Shown here piece by piece: positions 61,456 through 64,000 of a stretch of DNA of 64,000 nucleotides. Numbering within the stretch: the stretch's first letter is position 1; the number at the start of each line of letters is the position of its first letter. The stretch covers positions 189,172 through 253,171 of the forward strand of contig CALWHE010000001.1 in the NCBI GenBank assembly GCA_944380295.1, given 5' to 3'. Position numbers and translations under genes: made by a program. Origin of the DNA: an uncultured Christensenellaceae bacterium (GTDB taxonomy: Bacteria; Bacillota; Clostridia; Christensenellales; UBA3700). The notes under the pieces are model-generated. The model was not told the origin of the DNA. It did not search any database and worked only from the letters and a program-made list of their open reading frames with translations.

Positions 61456-63018
61456 ATGAAAGAGCTTTCGCAAAAGGGCAAAAAAGCCGTTAAAATATCG
61501 CTTATCGTTATCGCAATTATGCTTGTGCTTTGCATTTTGGGCATAGCCGTCTATTCAATCGTCGCCTTTGCGCCGCTGCGCCTCAATATCGATCTAACCA
61601 AGGAAAAGCAGACTATTTCGGGCTTCGGCGCTTCTTCCGCCTGGATCTATCAAGACTTGGGCAAGGCGGAACACGAAGAGCAGGCGGACGAGGCTTTGGA
61701 AATGCTCTACGGGGACAGCGGCTTGGAGCTGAGCATTTTCCGCTATAATATCGGCGGCGGGTCGGCTGACGCCTCGCTCGACGACGTTTGGCCTTACAAC
61801 AACCCCGGCTTTGACAAGCTGCGCCGCGCAGAGAGCTTTTTCGTGGCGGAGAATTATTCCGAGCCGTCCGACTTTCTCGATGAGAGCAACTATGACTTCG
61901 AGCGCGACGCCGCCGTGCGCGGCATGTTCGAAAAGGCGCTTGCGCTCGGGAACATCGAAAAGGTGGTCTTCTTTTCCAACTCGCCGCACTATCTGATGAC
62001 GCATTCGGGCGTTTGCACGGGGAGTGAAGAATATCAAAACAACCTCAAAGAGGAGTTTTACGAAGAATATTCGTGGTATTTGCTCATAATAACAAATCAT
62101 CTTTACGAAACCTATCTCAAAGATCTGCCCTCCGTGCCCGAGGTTTGGATAAGCCCCGTCAACGAGCCGCAATGGAAGTGGGGCGGCGAAGGCTCTTCAC
62201 AGGAGGGCTGCCATTACGATCCCGAGGTCTTGGCGGCTTTTTACGACGTATTCTATGAACAGCTGCAAAAATTCAATGCGGAAAAGGGGACTTCCTTCAA
62301 GCTCGACGCCTTCGAATCGGGCAACTATCTTTATTATCTCGACTATGACATCCGCGATTATTTGGACGAGATGAGCAAATACGATTATTTTGCCGAGCTG
62401 GACGAGATCTCCGTGCATGCTTACGGCGCCAACGACAGTAAATACGACCGCAAGCGCTTTGCCCGGTTCATGGAGAAGAATTATCCCGAGCTCATGGTAG
62501 CTTCTTCCGAGTTCTGCGAAATGGAATGGGGAGAATTTAACACGATAGAGAGCGGAATGTTCCTCGCCAAAGTCATTTTGCGCGACCTCACCATGATAGA
62601 CGCGGTGGAGTGGAGCTGGTGGCTCTCGGTCGCCAAGGGCGGCTATAACGACGGACTCGTCTATTGGAACGAAGAAAGCGGGGACGTCTATGTGCTCAAA
62701 CGCTACTATACTTTTGCGCAGATGAGCAAGTTTTTGAACAGCGGCGACAAGCGCGTCGAGGCAAAACTCTCCGACACCGCCGGCTGGGCGGGCGTGGACG
62801 CGGTCGTCTTTGTCAAGCCGGACGGTAGCATTGTGGCAATATTTATCAATGACGGAAAGGAAAAGAGCCTCAAATTGAACGGACTCGACGCTTTCGTCGG
62901 TTCGACTGCGCAAGTGACCTACACGACTCAGGCGGAAAACTTAGCCGAGGACTCCTTCACTTTCGAGGGCGGCATAACTTTGCGCGAAAACAGCGTGACC
63001 ACGCTCGTTTTGCAATGA
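61456..63018 (+). CDS. Membrane-anchored GH30-family glycoside hydrolase
   Basis: 520 residues. An N-terminal membrane helix (about 14-40) would hold the enzyme outside the cell. The catalytic domain shows ISGFGASSAW, NIGGGSADAS, the acid/base in SPVNEPQWKWGG (Glu 237) and the probable nucleophile in VASSEFCEMEW (Glu 352), followed by a beta-sandwich side domain. These are GH30 features, and the NEPQWKW..QEGC form recalls beta-1,6-galactanase subfamilies, though the substrate is uncertain. The stop overlaps the sirtuin ATG. Confidence 0.85.
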   Translation: MKELSQKGKKAVKISLIVIAIMLVLCILGIAVYSIVAFAPLRLNIDLTKEKQTISGFGASSAWIYQDLGKAEHEEQADEALEMLYGDSGLELSIFRYNIGGGSADASLDDVWPYNNPGFDKLRRAESFFVAENYSEPSDFLDESNYDFERDAAVRGMFEKALALGNIEKVVFFSNSPHYLMTHSGVCTGSEEYQNNLKEEFYEEYSWYLLIITNHLYETYLKDLPSVPEVWISPVNEPQWKWGGEGSSQEGCHYDPEVLAAFYDVFYEQLQKFNAEKGTSFKLDAFESGNYLYYLDYDIRDYLDEMSKYDYFAELDEISVHAYGANDSKYDRKRFARFMEKNYPELMVASSEFCEMEWGEFNTIESGMFLAKVILRDLTMIDAVEWSWWLSVAKGGYNDGLVYWNEESGDVYVLKRYYTFAQMSKFLNSGDKRVEAKLSDTAGWAGVDAVVFVKPDGSIVAIFINDGKEKSLKLNGLDAFVGSTAQVTYTTQAENLAEDSFTFEGGITLRENSVTTLVLQ

Positions 63019-63746
63019 ACGGAGAAAGCGTTGAAAAACTCGCGCGCATGATAGCGCGCGGCGGCGTGGTTCTCTTCGGTGGAGCAGGCATGTCCACGGA
63101 AAGCGGCATTCCCGACTTCCGCTCAAAAGACGGACTTTATGCGCAAAATTTCGCCTATCCGCCCGAAGTCATGCTTTCGCACTCCTTCTTTGAAACGCAT
63201 ACGCGCGAATTTTTCGACTTTTACCGCGAAAAGATCCTCATTTGTCTGACAAAAGCGCCCAACCCCGCGCATATTCTCTGCGCCGAATGGGAGAAGAGAG
63301 GGCTTTTGGACGCCGTCGTCACGCAAAACATCGACGGGCTTCACGCCGCGGCGGGGAGCAAGAAGGTCTTTGAATTGCACGGCTCGGTGATGCGTAACTA
63401 TTGCCAAAAATGCGGAAAGAGTTTTTCCGCGCAATTTGTTCAAAACGCCTCGGGCGTTCCGCGCTGCGACTGCGGCGGCGTTGTCAAGCCCGACGTGGTC
63501 TTATATGAAGAGGCGCTGAGCGAAGAGGTCATACGCGGCGCGATCTCAGCCGTGGCGCGGGCGAAAACGCTCATCATCGCGGGGACGTCGCTCACGGTTT
63601 ATCCCGCCGCCGCCATGCCGCAATATTTCGGTGGAGAAAACCTCGTTCTCATCAACCGCGACATAACGCCGCTCAACAAAAAAGCCGACCTCGTCTTTCA
63701 TGAAAAAGTCGGCAGCGTCTTTTCCGCCTGCGCAAGAGCGCTTTGA
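63015..63746 (+). CDS. cobB: Sir2-family NAD-dependent protein deacylase
   Basis: 243 residues with the sirtuin motifs GGAGMSTESGIPDFRS, TQNIDGLHAAAGS, catalytic His in ELHGS, a zinc site made by CQKCG and CDCGG, then VKPDVVLYEE and GTSLTVYPAA. Removes acyl groups from lysines using NAD. Oddly it overlaps the extracellular GH30 gene by 4 bases. Symbol follows usual bacterial naming. Confidence 0.94.
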   Translation: MNGESVEKLARMIARGGVVLFGGAGMSTESGIPDFRSKDGLYAQNFAYPPEVMLSHSFFETHTREFFDFYREKILICLTKAPNPAHILCAEWEKRGLLDAVVTQNIDGLHAAAGSKKVFELHGSVMRNYCQKCGKSFSAQFVQNASGVPRCDCGGVVKPDVVLYEEALSEEVIRGAISAVARAKTLIIAGTSLTVYPAAAMPQYFGGENLVLINRDITPLNKKADLVFHEKVGSVFSACARAL

Positions 63747-63765
63747 GGCAATTGGCGCTGCGCGC

Positions 63766-63794
63766 TTGCTTTTTCACCTATTATAAGGTAATAT
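63766..63794 (+). promoter_or_regulatory. SigA-type promoter of purB
   Basis: TTGCTT (63766-63771), 17-base spacer, TAATAT (63789-63794). GAGGTGA lies before the ATG. Confidence 0.6.
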
Positions 63795-63825
63795 ATATAA
63801 GAAGAATTTTTGCGAGGTGAACTTT

Positions 63826-64000
63826 ATGGCAATGACCTATACCGATCCGCTTACCACGCGTTACGCGACCAAGCCCATGTTGGAAAATTTCAGCGAGGAG
63901 CACCGCATGGTCCTTTGGCGCAAGCTCTGGGTGGCGCTCGCGGAGAGTGAAAAGGAACTCGGACTCAACATAACCGACGAACAGATAGCGCAGATGAAGG
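63826..64000 (+). CDS. purB: Adenylosuccinate lyase (5' end only)
   Basis: The first 58 residues of a gene that runs off the window. YTDPLTTRYATKPMLENFSE and the WRKLWVALAESEKELGL stretch match the N-terminus of the longer adenylosuccinate lyases. The enzyme acts twice in purine synthesis. An alternative ATG two codons later is also possible. Confidence 0.88.
   Translation, partial: MAMTYTDPLTTRYATKPMLENFSEEHRMVLWRKLWVALAESEKELGLNITDEQIAQMK

Noticed and set aside
58870..63750. Impression of a change in codon preference (more GAG and CTC) from recN onward
   Set aside because: I cannot quantify it by eye, gene order remains standard across the point, and TTG and GAA codons are still common. 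A sliding-window codon analysis would decide.
1..64000. CRISPR arrays, insertion sequences, prophage genes, tRNA genes and riboswitches
   Set aside because: No spaced repeats, transposase motifs, phage proteins, cloverleaf sequences or recognisable aptamer cores were seen.

Overview
The window reads as a chromosome segment of an endospore-forming member of the Firmicutes, most likely an uncultured Clostridia lineage of fairly high GC content (perhaps near Christensenellales; this placement is inference). The evidence is gene content and order: a division and cell-wall cluster running into ftsZ, then spoIIGA-sigE-sigG, a sigK gene without an interrupting element, a complete spoIIIAA-AH operon, spoIVB, and the usual clostridial neighbourhoods rpsB-tsf-pyrH-frr-uppS-cdsA-dxr-rseP-ispG, rimP-nusA-ylxR-ylxQ-infB-rbfA and nusB-folD-xseAB-ispA-dxs-tlyA-nadK-argR-recN-spoIVB. 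Every convincing gene lies on the + strand. I saw no insertion sequence, prophage, CRISPR array, tRNA or rRNA.

Layout. 1-8.5 kb: murE (3' end), mraY, murD, ftsW, murA, divIB, then ftsA and ftsZ from their own promoter; murF and murG are missing from their usual places. 8.5-12.5 kb: spoIIGA, sigE, sigG, a PRC-barrel gene, nrdR and sigK. 12.56-12.9 kb: the RNase P RNA. 12.96-20.4 kb: one giant gene for a cyclic beta-1,2-glucan synthase-like protein (2473 aa). 20.5-25.1 kb: rarA, a two-gene ABC-2 exporter, ruvX and a DUF1292 gene. 25.1-34.9 kb: translation factors, isoprenoid and phospholipid synthesis, ending in a shortened PolC-like protein that keeps only the N-terminal, OB-fold and proofreading exonuclease parts. 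34.9-45.3 kb: the rimP-infB operon, nrnA, truB, ribF, a TIM-barrel nuclease, an aminopeptidase and efp. 45.4-50.1 kb: a DUF454 remnant and the spoIIIA operon. 50.1-61.3 kb: asp23, nusB to recN, and spoIVB. 61.4-64 kb: a membrane-anchored GH30 glycosidase, a sirtuin and the start of purB.

How the genes work together. The first block builds peptidoglycan precursors and the Z-ring. The sporulation genes cover the mother-cell and forespore sigma cascade, the SpoIIIA feeding-tube channel and the SpoIVB signalling protease that triggers SigK activation. uppS, dxr, ispG, ispA and dxs supply isoprenoid carriers for the wall.

The points I consider most unusual are: a PolC remnant lacking the PHP and polymerase domains; an FtsA-like protein that keeps its membrane helix but has lost both phosphate-binding signatures; a pared-down SpoIIIA machine (SpoIIIAG without the beta-triangle insertion, SpoIIIAF without its soluble domain); and at least four genes (ftsA, rarA, a membrane protein gene, nadK) whose consensus-like promoters place the transcription start at or within a few bases of the start codon, with no Shine-Dalgarno sequence, suggesting leaderless mRNAs. 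All promoters, hairpins and start choices were read by eye and none has been tested.
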